A DNA stretch of 64,000 nt from Pseudomonas sp. RIT409 (GCF_003052515.2 NZ_QARE02000014.1:62001-126000), one strand, 5' to 3'; shown: positions 26,008 through 35,490, numbered from the stretch's first letter. A program made the numbers and translations. Notes: generated by a model not told the origin, from the sequence alone.

Positions 26008-27278
26008 GCCACTTCGGCGTCGTAGCGCCCGCTTTCTACAGCCATTCCCAGGCGCTGCAGGCGCTTGCCTCGGCGTTGATCGACCGCGGTCACCGTGTCA
26101 CCTTTTTCCAACCGGCCGACGCACGGCGTTGGCTGGCTGACCCGCGTATAGGGTTTCATGCGTTGGGCGCCGTCAGTCATCCACCCGGTAGCCTTGACGC
26201 TGTGTTGCGGCGGGCGGCGACCTCCAATAACCCGCTGCGCTTGCGCGGCGTGATCCGGGATTTATGCCGGACCACTCGGATGCTGTGCCACGAGCTGCCA
26301 ACGGCGCTCGCGCACGCGGGGGTCGACGCGTTGCTGTGCGATCAGATGGAGGCCGCTGGCGGTTTGGTCGCCGAGGCCATAGGAATGCCGTTCGTGTCGG
26401 TGGCCTGTGCATTGCCGGTCAACCGCGAGCCCGACATCCCATTGCCTGTGATGCCGTTCGCCTACGGCCAGGATGAGCGCAGCCGTCGCCTGTATGTCGC
26501 CAGCCAGCGCGTTTACGATGGCCTGATGTGGCCCTTGCGCGGGGTCATTCGCCAAGCCTGCCAACAACTCGCCATCGCCCCCCGCGACGGTCTTCACCAA
26601 TGCCTGTCGCCTTACGCCCAGATTAGCCAGACGATCACCGGGTTCGACCTTCCTCGCCAGCAGTTGCCTTCGACCTTTCACGCCGTCGGGCCCTTGCGCA
26701 GTTCCGATGCACCGGCGCAGGGGCAATGGGCGATCGATCCGCAGCGCCCCTTCGTGTTCGCCAGCCTGGGGACGTTGCAGGGTGGCCGAATGGGGATGTT
26801 CCAGCAGATCGCCAAAGCCTGCGCCCGGCTCGGGGCTCAACTGTTGATCGCGCACTGCGGCGGCCTTGGAACGGCTCAAGAAGAGCGGCTACGGCGCAGC
26901 GGTGCGACGTGGGTCACCGATTTTGCTCCTCAGCAATGGGCCTTGGAACACGCCGATATCGCGATCACCCATGGCGGGCTCAATACCGTGATGGATGCGG
27001 TCAAGGCCTGTACGCCGGTGCTGGTGATGCCCATCGGCTTCGACCAGCCGGGCGTGGCCGCGCGGGTCATCCACGCGGGCATAGGTTTGCGCCTCAGTCG
27101 CCGGGCTCGAGCGGGCTCGATTCACACCGCGCTCACCCACTTGTTGCAGCACCCCAAAGAGGCGTTGCATCGGCTGGCGTCAGAGCTGGATCGGGCAGGG
27201 GGGACTTCACGGGCTGCCGACATCGTCGAAGCCGTGGTGCGGACCGGCAAGCCTGTGCCTGTGGAGGCCATTCCATGA
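26004..27278 (+). CDS. crtX: Zeaxanthin glucosyltransferase
   Basis: 424-residue GT1 enzyme (Pantoea CrtX is about 430). The C-terminal UDP-sugar signature spans [19 protein letters not shown] through [20 protein letters not shown] to the [12 protein letters not shown] end. It adds glucose to zeaxanthin hydroxyls, giving mono- and diglucosides. ATGA overlaps join it to both fni and crtY. Its presence with crtZ indicates a glucosylated xanthophyll end product. Confidence 0.92.
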   Translation: MSHFGVVAPAFYSHSQALQALASALIDRGHRVTFFQPADARRWLADPRIGFHALGAVSHPPGSLDAVLRRAATSNNPLRLRGVIRDLCRTTRMLCHELPTALAHAGVDALLCDQMEAAGGLVAEAIGMPFVSVACALPVNREPDIPLPVMPFAYGQDERSRRLYVASQRVYDGLMWPLRGVIRQACQQLAIAPRDGLHQCLSPYAQISQTITGFDLPRQQLPSTFHAVGPLRSSDAPAQGQWAIDPQRPFVFASLGTLQGGRMGMFQQIAKACARLGAQLLIAHCGGLGTAQEERLRRSGATWVTDFAPQQWALEHADIAITHGGLNTVMDAVKACTPVLVMPIGFDQPGVAARVIHAGIGLRLSRRARAGSIHTALTHLLQHPKEALHRLASELDRAGGTSRAADIVEAVVRTGKPVPVEAIP

Positions 27279-28441
27279 CCTACGACCTGATCCTGGCGGG
27301 TGGAGGACTGGCCAACGGGCTGATCGCCTGGCGCTTGAAACACGTGCGTCCCGAATGGCGAGTGCTGTGCATCGAGGCGCAGCCGCGCATCGGCGGCAAC
27401 CACACCTGGTCGTTTCACGACGGCGACCTGAACCCGGCCCAACACCGCTGGATCGCTCCGCTGGTGGTGCAGCGCTGGCCGTGTTACGACGTCCATTTTC
27501 CCGGTCGATCCCGGCGCCTGTCTTCGGGCTACGCCAGCATTGATTCCGAGCGCTTTGCCGACGTCATTGGGGCCGCGTTGGGGGATGACTTGCGCACGGG
27601 CGTGGCGATCACTCGGCTCAGCCCGACTTCCGTGTCGCTGGCCAATGGAGAGTCTCTGCAGGCCCGCGCGGTCATCGACGGACGCGGCGTTCAGGCCAGT
27701 CCTCAGATGGTGTTGGGTCGTCAGGCGTTCCTGGGGCAGTTGCTGCAGTTGCACGCGCCCCATGGCCTGGAGGCGCCGATCATCATGGATGCCCGAGTGC
27801 CCCAGGGCCAGGGGTATCGATTCGTCTATGTCCTGCCGTTCAGTGCCGATACGGTGCTGGTGGAAGATACGCACTATGTGGATCGCCAGGCATTGTCCGC
27901 CGAACAGTTGCGCAGCCACATCGCCGAGTATGTGGAGGCTCGGGGCTGGGCTGTCGCGGCTTGCCTGCGTGAGGAGCATGGGGTGCTGCCGATCACTTTG
28001 GCCGGTGATTTCTCTCGGTTCTGGAGCGACACCCAGGGCCAGCCGTTATCGGGTCTGCGCGCAGGCCTGTTCCACTGCACCACCGGTTACTCGTTGCCCC
28101 ATGCCGTACGCCTGGCCGATTGGATCGCCGAACAGCGCCAGCTTGACGCCAGGATCCTGGCCAAGGGCATACGGACTCATGCCGCTCGGGTCTGGCACCG
28201 CCAACGCTTCTATCGCTTGCTCAACCGCATGCTGTTTCTGGCGGGGCGGCCCGATCACCGTTGGAAGGTGATGCAGCGTTTCTATGGGCTTCCCGAGGGC
28301 CTGATCCAACGTTTCTATGCCGAACAAAGCAGCCTCGCCGACAAGCTGCGGATTGTCTCCGGCAAGCCACCTGTGCCAGTTGACGAGGCGCTTCGCGCGA
28401 TGTTCCGTTACCACCCCAGACAGTACGAGAATCGAGAATGA
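27275..28441 (+). CDS. crtY: Lycopene beta-cyclase
   Basis: 388-residue flavoprotein. The N-terminal dinucleotide fold begins YDLILAGGGLANGLIAWRL; GGNHTWSFHDGDL and the later QGYRFVYVLPFSADTVLVEDTHY are hallmarks of CrtY-type cyclases. It converts both ends of lycopene to beta rings, giving beta-carotene. Four-base overlaps with crtX and crtI. Confidence 0.93.
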   Translation: MTYDLILAGGGLANGLIAWRLKHVRPEWRVLCIEAQPRIGGNHTWSFHDGDLNPAQHRWIAPLVVQRWPCYDVHFPGRSRRLSSGYASIDSERFADVIGAALGDDLRTGVAITRLSPTSVSLANGESLQARAVIDGRGVQASPQMVLGRQAFLGQLLQLHAPHGLEAPIIMDARVPQGQGYRFVYVLPFSADTVLVEDTHYVDRQALSAEQLRSHIAEYVEARGWAVAACLREEHGVLPITLAGDFSRFWSDTQGQPLSGLRAGLFHCTTGYSLPHAVRLADWIAEQRQLDARILAKGIRTHAARVWHRQRFYRLLNRMLFLAGRPDHRWKVMQRFYGLPEGLIQRFYAEQSSLADKLRIVSGKPPVPVDEALRAMFRYHPRQYENRE

Positions 28442-29928
28442 CCGAGGCAAAAAAAGCCATTGTGATTGGCGCCGGATTCGGAGGGCTGGCCTTGGCGATC
28501 CGCCTGCAGGCGGCGGGGGTGCAGACGACGCTGCTGGAAAAGCGCGACAAGCCCGGCGGGCGCGCCTATGTCTACCAGGATCAGGGCTTTACCTTCGACG
28601 CGGGCCCTACGGTGATCACCGACCCGACGGCCATCGAAGAATTGTTCACCGCAGCCGGTCGAACGATGGCCGACTACGTCGAACTGCTGCCTGTCGCGCC
28701 GTTCTATCAGCTGCGCTGGGAGGACGGATCAAGCTTCGATTACGCCAATGACCAGGCCGCACTCGATCGGCAAATCGCCCAGTTCAACTCGAGGGACGTT
28801 GCAGGTTATCAGCGCTTTCTCGCCTATTCCAAAGCCGTGTTCCGCGAAGGGTACCTCAAGCTGGGCAGCGTCCCGTTCCTGTCGTTCCGCGACATGCTGG
28901 CCGCCGGGCCGCAACTGGCGCGGCTTCAGGCGTGGCGCAGCGTGTACGCCAAGGTCTCGGCCTTCATCGAGGATGACAAGCTGCGCCAGGCGTTTTCGTT
29001 TCACTCCCTGCTGGTGGGTGGCAATCCGTTCGCCACGTCGTCCATCTACACCCTGATTCATGCCCTGGAGCGAGAGTGGGGCGTCTGGTTTCCGAGGGGC
29101 GGCACCGGGGCGCTGGTCAACGCGCTGGTCCGCCTGTTCGAGGACATCGGTGGGCGCATCGAACTCAACGCTGACGTGGCCCGCATCGACACCGTCGGCA
29201 ACCGCGCCACCGGGGTACACCTGGCGGATGGCCGACAGTTCGCCGCCGACTGTGTCGCCTCCAATGCAGACGTGGTCCACACCTACGCCACCTTGCTCGG
29301 TGGGCACGCCCGCGGCGAGAAGGAAAGTGCCCGGCTCAAGCGCAAGCGGTTCAGTAACTCACTGTTCGTCATCCACTTCGGCCTCAAGCGCCCGCAGCCT
29401 CAATTGCAGCACCATACCGTCTGCTTCGGGCCACGCTATCAAGCGCTGATCCAGGACATTTTCAACGGGCAGGCGCTGGCCGAAGATTTTTCGCTGTACC
29501 TTCACGCGCCCTGTGTGACGGACCCCAGCCTTGCTCCGCCAGGCTGCTCGAGCCATTACGTGCTGTCGCCGGTACCCCACCTGGGCAATGCCCCCATCGA
29601 CTGGACGATCGAAGGCCCGCGCTACCGTGACCGGATTTTCGATTACCTGGAGAAACACTACATGCCCGGACTGCGGGAGGATCTGGTCACGTGTCGGATC
29701 TTCACGCCGGCGGACTTCGAGAGTGAGCTGAATGCGCACCTCGGGTCGGCATTTTCCCTCGAACCGATCCTCACCCAGAGCGCCTGGTTCCGGCCGCACA
29801 ATCGCGATGCGGCGCTGGGCAACGTCTACCTGGTCGGCGCAGGCACGCATCCCGGCGCGGGGGTGCCGGGGGTCGTGGGGTCCGCCAAGGCCACTGCCGG
29901 TCTCATGCTGGAGGACTTGCACCCATGA
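28438..29928 (+). CDS. crtI: Phytoene desaturase (lycopene-forming)
   Basis: 496 residues. N-terminal FAD fold AIVIGAGFGGLALAIRLQ with EKRDKPGGRAYV, and the C-terminal signature VYLVGAGTHPGAGVPGVVGS of bacterial CrtI. It performs the four desaturations from phytoene to lycopene; length and both signatures match Pantoea CrtI. Overlaps crtY and crtB by four bases each. Confidence 0.95.
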   Translation: MTEAKKAIVIGAGFGGLALAIRLQAAGVQTTLLEKRDKPGGRAYVYQDQGFTFDAGPTVITDPTAIEELFTAAGRTMADYVELLPVAPFYQLRWEDGSSFDYANDQAALDRQIAQFNSRDVAGYQRFLAYSKAVFREGYLKLGSVPFLSFRDMLAAGPQLARLQAWRSVYAKVSAFIEDDKLRQAFSFHSLLVGGNPFATSSIYTLIHALEREWGVWFPRGGTGALVNALVRLFEDIGGRIELNADVARIDTVGNRATGVHLADGRQFAADCVASNADVVHTYATLLGGHARGEKESARLKRKRFSNSLFVIHFGLKRPQPQLQHHTVCFGPRYQALIQDIFNGQALAEDFSLYLHAPCVTDPSLAPPGCSSHYVLSPVPHLGNAPIDWTIEGPRYRDRIFDYLEKHYMPGLREDLVTCRIFTPADFESELNAHLGSAFSLEPILTQSAWFRPHNRDAALGNVYLVGAGTHPGAGVPGVVGSAKATAGLMLEDLHP

Positions 29929-30926
29929 TAGCTGCCGAAAATGACGACCAAGCCCTGCTCGATCATGCGACCCGAAGCATTGCCGTCGGCTCGAAAAGCT
30001 TCGCCGCCGCGTCGCGCCTGTTCGACCCCGCCACCCGGCGTAGCGCAGTCATGCTCTATGCCTGGTGTCGGCATTGCGACGACGTGATCGACGGCCAGGA
30101 GGCAGGGCACCTGGCCGCGCCTGTGGAGCAGGAAGAGGTCAACGCGCGACTGGCGGCACTGGTGGCCCAGACCCAGGCGGTGTACGCCGGGCTGCCCGTC
30201 CACAGTCAAGCATTCGCCGCGTTCCGCGAGGTGGTGCGCCGCCATGGCATTCGCGAGACCTATGCGTTGGAGCACCTGGCCGGGTTCGCCATGGACGTTC
30301 AGCAGCGGCGCTACGAGCGCATCGAAGACACGCTCGACTACTGCTATCACGTGGCCGGCGTTGTCGGGCTGATGATGGCGCAGGTCATGGGCGTCCGCGA
30401 TGAACGTACTCTGGATCGCGCCTGCGACCTGGGGATGGGCTTTCAACTGACCAACATCGCTCGCGACATCATTGAAGATGCGAGCGTTGGCCGCTGTTAC
30501 CTGCCTGACGACTGGTTGCGTGAACTGTCGATTCCCGAGCAGCACCTTGCCGAACCCCAGTACCGACCGGCGCTGGCCGTGCTGGCCCGCCGCCTGGTGG
30601 ACTTGGCCGAGCCTTTTTACGCCAGTGCCCAGGCCGGTCTGACGGCCTTGCCGTGGCGCTCGGCCTGGGCAGTGGCGACGGCCAGCGGGGTGTACCGGGA
30701 GATTGGTGTCAAGGTGAAGGAGCGGGGCAGCCGGGCGTGGGATACCCGCGTATCGACGTCGAAGCCTGACAAGCTCCGGCTGGTCGTGACCGGGCTTTGG
30801 CGCGCCGTCAGTTCCCGAGGCCGTCGCTGGCCTGACCGCCCTGCTGACGGTTGGCAGCGTCCTCGTCACGCTTTTCCAGCGCCCCCCCATGCAAACGCCG
30901 CAGTTGAGCCCGAAGCGATGAAATAG
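29925..30926 (+). CDS. crtB: Phytoene synthase
   Basis: 333 residues. Joins two GGPP to phytoene. Both metal sites are visible: CDDVID (Asp52, Asp53, Asp56) and the NIARDIIEDASVGRCYLP signature. It is about 25 residues longer than usual; the extra basic/proline-rich tail (after GLWRAVSS) is read over the antisense end of crtZ. Last gene of the plus-strand crt operon. Confidence 0.93.
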   Translation: MIAAENDDQALLDHATRSIAVGSKSFAAASRLFDPATRRSAVMLYAWCRHCDDVIDGQEAGHLAAPVEQEEVNARLAALVAQTQAVYAGLPVHSQAFAAFREVVRRHGIRETYALEHLAGFAMDVQQRRYERIEDTLDYCYHVAGVVGLMMAQVMGVRDERTLDRACDLGMGFQLTNIARDIIEDASVGRCYLPDDWLRELSIPEQHLAEPQYRPALAVLARRLVDLAEPFYASAQAGLTALPWRSAWAVATASGVYREIGVKVKERGSRAWDTRVSTSKPDKLRLVVTGLWRAVSSRGRRWPDRPADGWQRPRHAFPAPPHANAAVEPEAMK

Positions 30927-31353
30927 AAGGTGCATACAGGAAACCGAACGATACGCACCGCTCCTTGCCCGCCACGGCATGGTGCATCAGATGCGCCTGG
31001 TAGAGGCGTTTCAAATAACCGCTGCGCGGCACGTGGCGCAAGGGCCAGCGCTTGTGCACCAGCCCGTCGTGGGCCAAAAAGTACAGAAACCCATAGGCCG
31101 TCATGCCGGCGCCGATCCATTCCAGCGGGTGCACGCCCTGGTTGCCCATTGCGATGAGGAGGATGGCGAAAGCGGCGAACACCACCGCATACAGGTCATT
31201 CTTCTCGAACCACCCCGTTCTGGGCTCATGGTGGGAGCGGTGCCATCCCCAGCCCCAGCCATGCATGATGTATTTATGGGCGACGAAGGCAAATCCTTCC
31301 ATGCCGATCAGCGTGGTCAGAAACACCAGCGTATTCACCATCATTCTCGTCAC
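30808..31353 (-). CDS. crtZ: Beta-carotene 3-hydroxylase
   Basis: 181-residue membrane di-iron hydroxylase forming zeaxanthin from beta-carotene. Four histidine clusters bind iron: HKYIMH, HRSHH, HDGLVH and HLMHH, between hydrophobic helices. Its 3' end overlaps the crtB 3' end by 119 bases on the opposite strand; the tail after RRLHGG is poorly conserved and charged. The convergent orientation is the same as in Pantoea clusters. Confidence 0.94.
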   Translation of the reverse strand: MTRMMVNTLVFLTTLIGMEGFAFVAHKYIMHGWGWGWHRSHHEPRTGWFEKNDLYAVVFAAFAILLIAMGNQGVHPLEWIGAGMTAYGFLYFLAHDGLVHKRWPLRHVPRSGYLKRLYQAHLMHHAVAGKERCVSFGFLYAPSISSLRAQLRRLHGGALEKRDEDAANRQQGGQASDGLGN

Positions 31354-31459
31354 CCCTGTGCAGTCAGCTGTTGTGACCCTGTTTCGTCAGTAAACGTTCT
31401 CGATGCCTGCGACGCGGGGCATGACGTTTCGCGACACTGCCTTGCAGAGGTGCAGGGCT

Positions 31460-32239
31460 TTATTGGGCCAGCATCTTCGGCAACGCGCCCACCTGTGGCC
31501 TGGCGAACAAGTAGCCTTGCATGAGGTTGACGCCCAGGACCAGCAGCGAATCGCGTTCTTCAGCGGTTTCGATACCTTCGGCGACCACCGTGATGTTCAG
31601 CCTTCTCGAGACGAGCACGATGCCCTCCACAATGGCTTTGCGCACCGGGTCGGAGTCGATGTTCCGGGTCAACGCCATGTCGATTTTCAACACATTGGGC
31701 TGAAACATCGCCAGGAAGTTGAGGCCCGAATAGCCCGATCCGAAATCGTCGATGGCAGTGGTAAATCCCTGCCGCTCGTACTCATTGAAGATGGCTTTCA
31801 AATGCTCGGGGTCGTCCACCCGCTCGCCTTCGGTCACCTCGAACATCAGGCGCTCGGTTGGAAAGTTGAAGGCGCGTGCGGCTTCCAGCGTGGCGCGAAT
31901 GCAGGTTTCGGCCCGGTAGACGGCATTGGGCAGAAAGTTGATGCTGAGCTTGCAGTCCGCAAGCGCGGGCAAACCCAATTGAGCCGCGAGTTCGATCGCC
32001 TTGACCCGGCAAGCCTGATCGAAGCGATACCGGTTATCGTCATTGACCTGGGCCAGGATGCTCATTGCCGATTCGCCGTTGATGCCCCGCACCAGCGCCT
32101 CATAGGCCCACGGCTGCGCGGTGCGTACGTCGAAGATAGGCTGAAAGGCCATCGTGAAGTTGAAACCCAGGTCACTCAGATTCCGGCATTCAGCGCAGCT
32201 GATCGAGGTGAAACTGCGTTGCGGTTTGTGATCACTCAT
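31460..32239 (-). CDS. EAL-domain c-di-GMP phosphodiesterase
   Basis: 259 residues from the ATG at 32239 (AGGAC upstream). A stand-alone EAL domain: YEALVRG (Glu47), INFLPNA, MFEVTEGE, IDDFGSGYSGLNFL, LKIDM, VAEGIET and QGYLFARP, all the residues of active enzymes. A short N-terminal piece, SCAECRNLSDLG, with two cysteines may bind metal or sense redox (inference). It should hydrolyse c-di-GMP to pGpG and favour motility. Monocistronic. Confidence 0.88.
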   Translation of the reverse strand: MSDHKPQRSFTSISCAECRNLSDLGFNFTMAFQPIFDVRTAQPWAYEALVRGINGESAMSILAQVNDDNRYRFDQACRVKAIELAAQLGLPALADCKLSINFLPNAVYRAETCIRATLEAARAFNFPTERLMFEVTEGERVDDPEHLKAIFNEYERQGFTTAIDDFGSGYSGLNFLAMFQPNVLKIDMALTRNIDSDPVRKAIVEGIVLVSRRLNITVVAEGIETAEERDSLLVLGVNLMQGYLFARPQVGALPKMLAQ

Positions 32240-32395
32240 AAGTCGTCCTGGTAGCCCCACCATGCACGACATGCTCATGGCCAAGTGCAACCATTTTACA
32301 GGGAAATGGGAGCCTGGGTGGAAGAAGCAGACGGTCGTCCGACGGTGAGTCTTTCCATAGTTACCGACCAGCCCCGCCCCCGCTGCGCTGTCTTT

Positions 32396-32416
32396 GCCCC
32401 GGAACAGAGCCGGGGC
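32396..32416 (-). terminator. Hairpin just past glutaminase
   Basis: Perfect 7-base arms GCCCCGG (32396-32402) and CCGGGGC (32410-32416), six bases beyond the glutaminase stop in its direction of transcription. No U-run follows. Confidence 0.4.
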
Positions 32417-32421
32417 GCTCT

Positions 32422-33345
32422 TCAGAACACCGACCAGCCGATGCGCGAACTCAACAATTCCAGCGCGGCCATTCCGGCGAGGGAATTGCCTGCGGCATTG
32501 AGCTCCGGTGACCACACGCACACGCTGAACTGCCCGGGTACGATGGCGACGATCCCGCCTCCTACGCCGCTCTTGCCGGGCAACCCCACGCGGTAGGCGA
32601 AATTTCCGGCCTCGTCATACAGCCCACTGGTGGCCATGATCGAATTCACCTGCTGAGTCTGGCGGCGCGTCAGGATCTGCTCGCCGCTGTGCTTGCAGAA
32701 GCCGTCGTTGGCCAGGAAACAGAATGCACGGGCCAGGTCCAGGCAGCTCATGCGCAGCGCGCAATAGCTGAAATAGCTGCGCAATACCGTCTCGACTTCG
32801 TTATGAAAGTTGCCGAACGACTGCATCAGGTACGCCATCGCCGCGTTGCGCGCGCGAAATTGGTACTCCGAGTCGGCCACCCGGGCGTCCATCAAGACGT
32901 GAGGATTACCCGACAAGCGCCTCACGAAATCGCGCATCGACAACGTCGGCGCCGCAAAGCGCGATTGATTGATATCGCAGATGACCAATGCGCCCGCATT
33001 GATGAACGGATTACGCGGCCGTCCGCCCTCGAACTCCAGTTGCACCAGCGAGTTGAACGGCTGGCCTGAGGGCTCGTGGCCCAGGCGTTCCCAGATGGCT
33101 TCGCCGGAGTGGCCGATCGCTTGAACCAGGCTGAACACCTTGGAAATGCTCTGTACGGAAAAAGGCACCAGCGCGTCGCCTGCGCAGTGGTAGCTGCCGT
33201 CATTGCCATACACGGCAATGCCTAGCTGCTGCGCCGGTACGTCGGCCAGCGCGGGTATGTAGTCAGCCACTTTGCCCTTGCCGATCAAGGGACGGACTTC
33301 ATCAAGAATGTCGTTCAACAGCGTTTGCATGGAGGGCCCTGTCAT
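32422..33345 (-). CDS. glsA: Glutaminase
   Basis: 307 residues, serine beta-lactamase-like fold. It hydrolyses glutamine to glutamate and ammonia. The catalytic SxxK is Ser66/Lys69 (FSVQSISKV), with [10 protein letters not shown], the [10 protein letters not shown] region, and the [14 protein letters not shown] glycine loop. Length matches GlsA. An internal ATG at 33330 (MQTLLNDIL) is an equally good start. Confidence 0.94.
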   Translation of the reverse strand: MTGPSMQTLLNDILDEVRPLIGKGKVADYIPALADVPAQQLGIAVYGNDGSYHCAGDALVPFSVQSISKVFSLVQAIGHSGEAIWERLGHEPSGQPFNSLVQLEFEGGRPRNPFINAGALVICDINQSRFAAPTLSMRDFVRRLSGNPHVLMDARVADSEYQFRARNAAMAYLMQSFGNFHNEVETVLRSYFSYCALRMSCLDLARAFCFLANDGFCKHSGEQILTRRQTQQVNSIMATSGLYDEAGNFAYRVGLPGKSGVGGGIVAIVPGQFSVCVWSPELNAAGNSLAGMAALELLSSRIGWSVF

Positions 33346-33403
33346 CAGTCCCCCGACAGCGGTGGGGGCAATAGCTCACTTGACGCGGGGCAAGCGGCCG
33401 AAA

Positions 33404-33850
33404 TCACATTTCACGGTCATTTCCAGGAACCGGCGTGACTGCCGGCCAACGGTCGTGCAGCCATTCGTACGCCGCAGGCGGTGCGCGGGTGACCACGTAA
33501 ACCCGTCGCTCCTGCGCCTCGCCGATCACCAGGCACTCAAGGCCATAGCCGTCGTTCATATCGAACCAGTGGGACACCCGTTCAGCGTCCTTTTCCATGA
33601 AGCGGCTGACCAACGCGATGGCACGTTGCGGGTGATACTTTTCCCAGCCGCCTCGTTCTATGGTTTCATGCTTCGCCCAGCCACCCTGTGGGCCCCAGCC
33701 CGGCTGCTCCTTGCGTCGCCCCCAGCGTACCCACCCAAGATCCGTACCATCTTCCAGCACCACCGGCAGCGCAGCCATCGGATTGGGGAAGTAGACGCGC
33801 ACGGGCTCATACGCTCGGTTCTTGTCCTTCGCTTCGACACCGCCACACAT
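33404..33850 (-). CDS. Short SRAP-family protein (YedK/HMCES-like), SOS-controlled
   Basis: 148 residues from the ATG at 33850, chosen because GAGGTGA lies just upstream and because this start puts Cys at position 2, as SRAP proteins require. Other SRAP landmarks follow: WVRWGR, KHETI, Glu86 in SRFMEKD and His132 in LHDRWP. SRAP proteins form a thiazolidine crosslink between Cys2 and abasic sites in single-stranded DNA. This version is about 70 residues shorter than YedK. A strong LexA box lies 66 bases upstream. Confidence 0.78.
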   Translation of the reverse strand: MCGGVEAKDKNRAYEPVRVYFPNPMAALPVVLEDGTDLGWVRWGRRKEQPGWGPQGGWAKHETIERGGWEKYHPQRAIALVSRFMEKDAERVSHWFDMNDGYGLECLVIGEAQERRVYVVTRAPPAAYEWLHDRWPAVTPVPGNDREM

Positions 33851-33916
33851 GTTGGTCACCTCACATTACGCCACTCATGCCATACAGCATTGACCACCGC
33901 TCAGGGGTCTAGTTAA

Positions 33917-33932
33917 CTGTATATGTGTACAG
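33917..33932. promoter_or_regulatory. LexA (SOS) box CTGTATATGTGTACAG
   Basis: Exact CTGT-N8-ACAG with the AT-rich core of the gammaproteobacterial LexA consensus. Placed between the divergent SRAP-type gene (start 33850) and the small gene at 33952, it can repress both. The TATATG inside it may be the -10 of the plus-strand promoter. Confidence 0.88.
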
Positions 33933-33951
33933 TACAGCGGCAGTGACTTCG

Positions 33952-34251
33952 ATGCAATTTCTCATCACCCCCCGACGCAGCAACGGCAAGGCGCTGCCGA
34001 TGGTTCCGCCCAAACGCACGACCGTGATCCACGGCGAGCTCACCATCACCAACCGTGTGTGCGAGCCCCTGCACCGGCACTCGAACGTCGCCACCCTCAG
34101 GGCGACCCACGGTGATTTCAAGCTGCTGCTGCCGGAGCTTTACGACGCGAGCCTGTCGGCCATGGCGCGGGAGGGGTTCACCCTCAGCGGCATTCAGCTC
34201 GAAGGGGAGGTCTGGTATGCCCAGTCCTGGTGGTGCAGGCCCGTTGATTGA
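33952..34251 (+). CDS. Unknown small protein, probably SOS-induced
   Basis: 99 residues. I do not recognise a domain. The composition is globular: MQFLITPRRSNGK, then VIHGELTITNRVCEPLHRHSN, then a C-terminus rich in Trp (VWYAQSWWC). Start chosen at 33952, 19 bases after the LexA box; earlier GTG codons lie inside the box. Thirteen bases separate it from the next small gene, so the two are likely one SOS transcript. Ribosome site is weak. Confidence 0.6.
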   Translation: MQFLITPRRSNGKALPMVPPKRTTVIHGELTITNRVCEPLHRHSNVATLRATHGDFKLLLPELYDASLSAMAREGFTLSGIQLEGEVWYAQSWWCRPVD

Positions 34252-34264
34252 AGGAGGAAGCGTC

Positions 34265-34522
34265 ATGGGGGATGAACAGGTCAGGGACCGGGAGCTGGAA
34301 CTGTGGAACATATTGTTGAACCACGAGGGGCGTCGGGAGCTGGCGATTGAGCATTGGAGCGGCGAACTCACCGGGCATGCCATGGCGTTGGCCAGGCTGG
34401 GTATCATCACGGCCAGCGAACTCGACGAAATGCTGGATTACGCCGACGCCGCGTACAGCCATGCCATCGAGCAGAAGGGCACGCGCCCTCCCTGCGAAGG
34501 CGATCAAGGCCGCGAGGCGTGA
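34265..34522 (+). CDS. Unknown small acidic/helical protein
   Basis: 85 residues with a textbook AAGGAGGAAG ribosome site. Mostly helical (ELWNILLNHEGRRELAIEHWSGELTGHAMALARLGIITASELDEMLDYADAAYSHAIE). No enzyme motif seen. It follows the previous gene by 13 bases and probably shares the LexA-controlled promoter. Confidence 0.6.
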   Translation: MGDEQVRDRELELWNILLNHEGRRELAIEHWSGELTGHAMALARLGIITASELDEMLDYADAAYSHAIEQKGTRPPCEGDQGREA

Positions 34523-34606
34523 ACCTCGCGTTTACGAACCGACGAAGGACATGCAACCCTCTCGGTTCGCTGCCGATATGCATCTGAAGAAATGAACAGG
34601 AGCGTC

Positions 34607-34849
34607 ATGATGGACACCACCACGCAAACGCTGCGCAGGGACCTGCAAGGTCTGGCAGCCGATCTCAAGTGGTCAGCGGTAGAACTGGTCAGAATTGCCG
34701 AGCGGTTGAGCCAGGCAGGCAATGAACCGGATGCCCAGGCGTTGCAGCGGATGATCGCGATGTTCCAGCGCGAAGAAAGTCGGCTCAGTGCCATCGTGGG
34801 CGATATCTCGGCAGGGCGGATCGTTCAAATCGGTGATGCGGCGGTGTGA
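34607..34849 (+). CDS. Unknown small helical protein
   Basis: 80 residues; the start at 34607 has AGGAG five bases upstream (an ATG at 34592 is less well placed). Amphipathic helices throughout (LRRDLQGLAADLKWSAVELVRIAERLSQ, then ALQRMIAMFQREESRLSAI) suggest a coiled-coil or bundle protein. It lies 84 bases after the previous small gene and may be the third gene of the SOS-linked set. Confidence 0.55.
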   Translation: MMDTTTQTLRRDLQGLAADLKWSAVELVRIAERLSQAGNEPDAQALQRMIAMFQREESRLSAIVGDISAGRIVQIGDAAV

Positions 34850-34972
34850 GCCGCGGGCGTGAGTATGGGGGACGCCGATCTGAGGTGTCGGTGCCGGGAG
34901 ACTCAGGATGCACGCACTCACCGGCAGGGAGGCTGACTGCTCACTGCCGATCAGTTCATACGGGGCGGAATG

Positions 34973-35404
34973 TCAGAACTTGAAGGCTTGTCGTCCGATC
35001 AGCAACCACTGACCTTTTTGCTTCTGCCAGACCTGGAAGTTCTCGATCTCGGTGGGGACTTCCACGCCGCTGTTCACGGCCTGTGCGGAAAAGTGGTTGC
35101 GCACCAGGGCGACGTCGCCGTCCAGGGTGATTTTCTGGTTCAACATCTGCAGTGTCTTGAACCCACTGCGTCCGGTCTCGATGTCGGCGATGAATTCAGC
35201 CTTGTTCTGGATCTTGCCGCTGGAGTGGCCGTAGGTGACATTGTCGGACGTCAGGGCGCTCAGGGCCTTGGTGTCCTTGTGCAGCATCGCTTGGGTCATG
35301 TTGTCGACCGCCTTGGCCACGGCTTGCTCGTCGGCGGACGGCGCGGCGAACACATATCCGGAAAACACGCCCAGAAAGCCCAGCAGCAGTTTGTATCGGG
35401 TCAT
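34973..35404 (-). CDS. Secreted SnoaL-like/DUF4440 protein
   Basis: 143 residues with a signal peptide (MTRYKLLLGFLGVFSGYVFAAPS). The mature part has the NTF2-like cone-fold pattern: a long helix AVAKAVDNMTQAMLHKDTKALSALTSDNVTYGHSSG, then paired strands ending ENFQVWQKQKGQWLLIGRQAFKF. It lies 86 bases downstream of an MFS transporter gene. It may bind or isomerise the transported compound in the periplasm (inference). Confidence 0.78.
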   Translation of the reverse strand: MTRYKLLLGFLGVFSGYVFAAPSADEQAVAKAVDNMTQAMLHKDTKALSALTSDNVTYGHSSGKIQNKAEFIADIETGRSGFKTLQMLNQKITLDGDVALVRNHFSAQAVNSGVEVPTEIENFQVWQKQKGQWLLIGRQAFKF

Positions 35405-35490
35405 CGCTCTTTCCTTCTTGTTGTCGTCGGGGGCAGAACACCCCCGCGTGTCGGTACGGCATTGCCGTGTAATCGGTCGGGCAGGGCACC

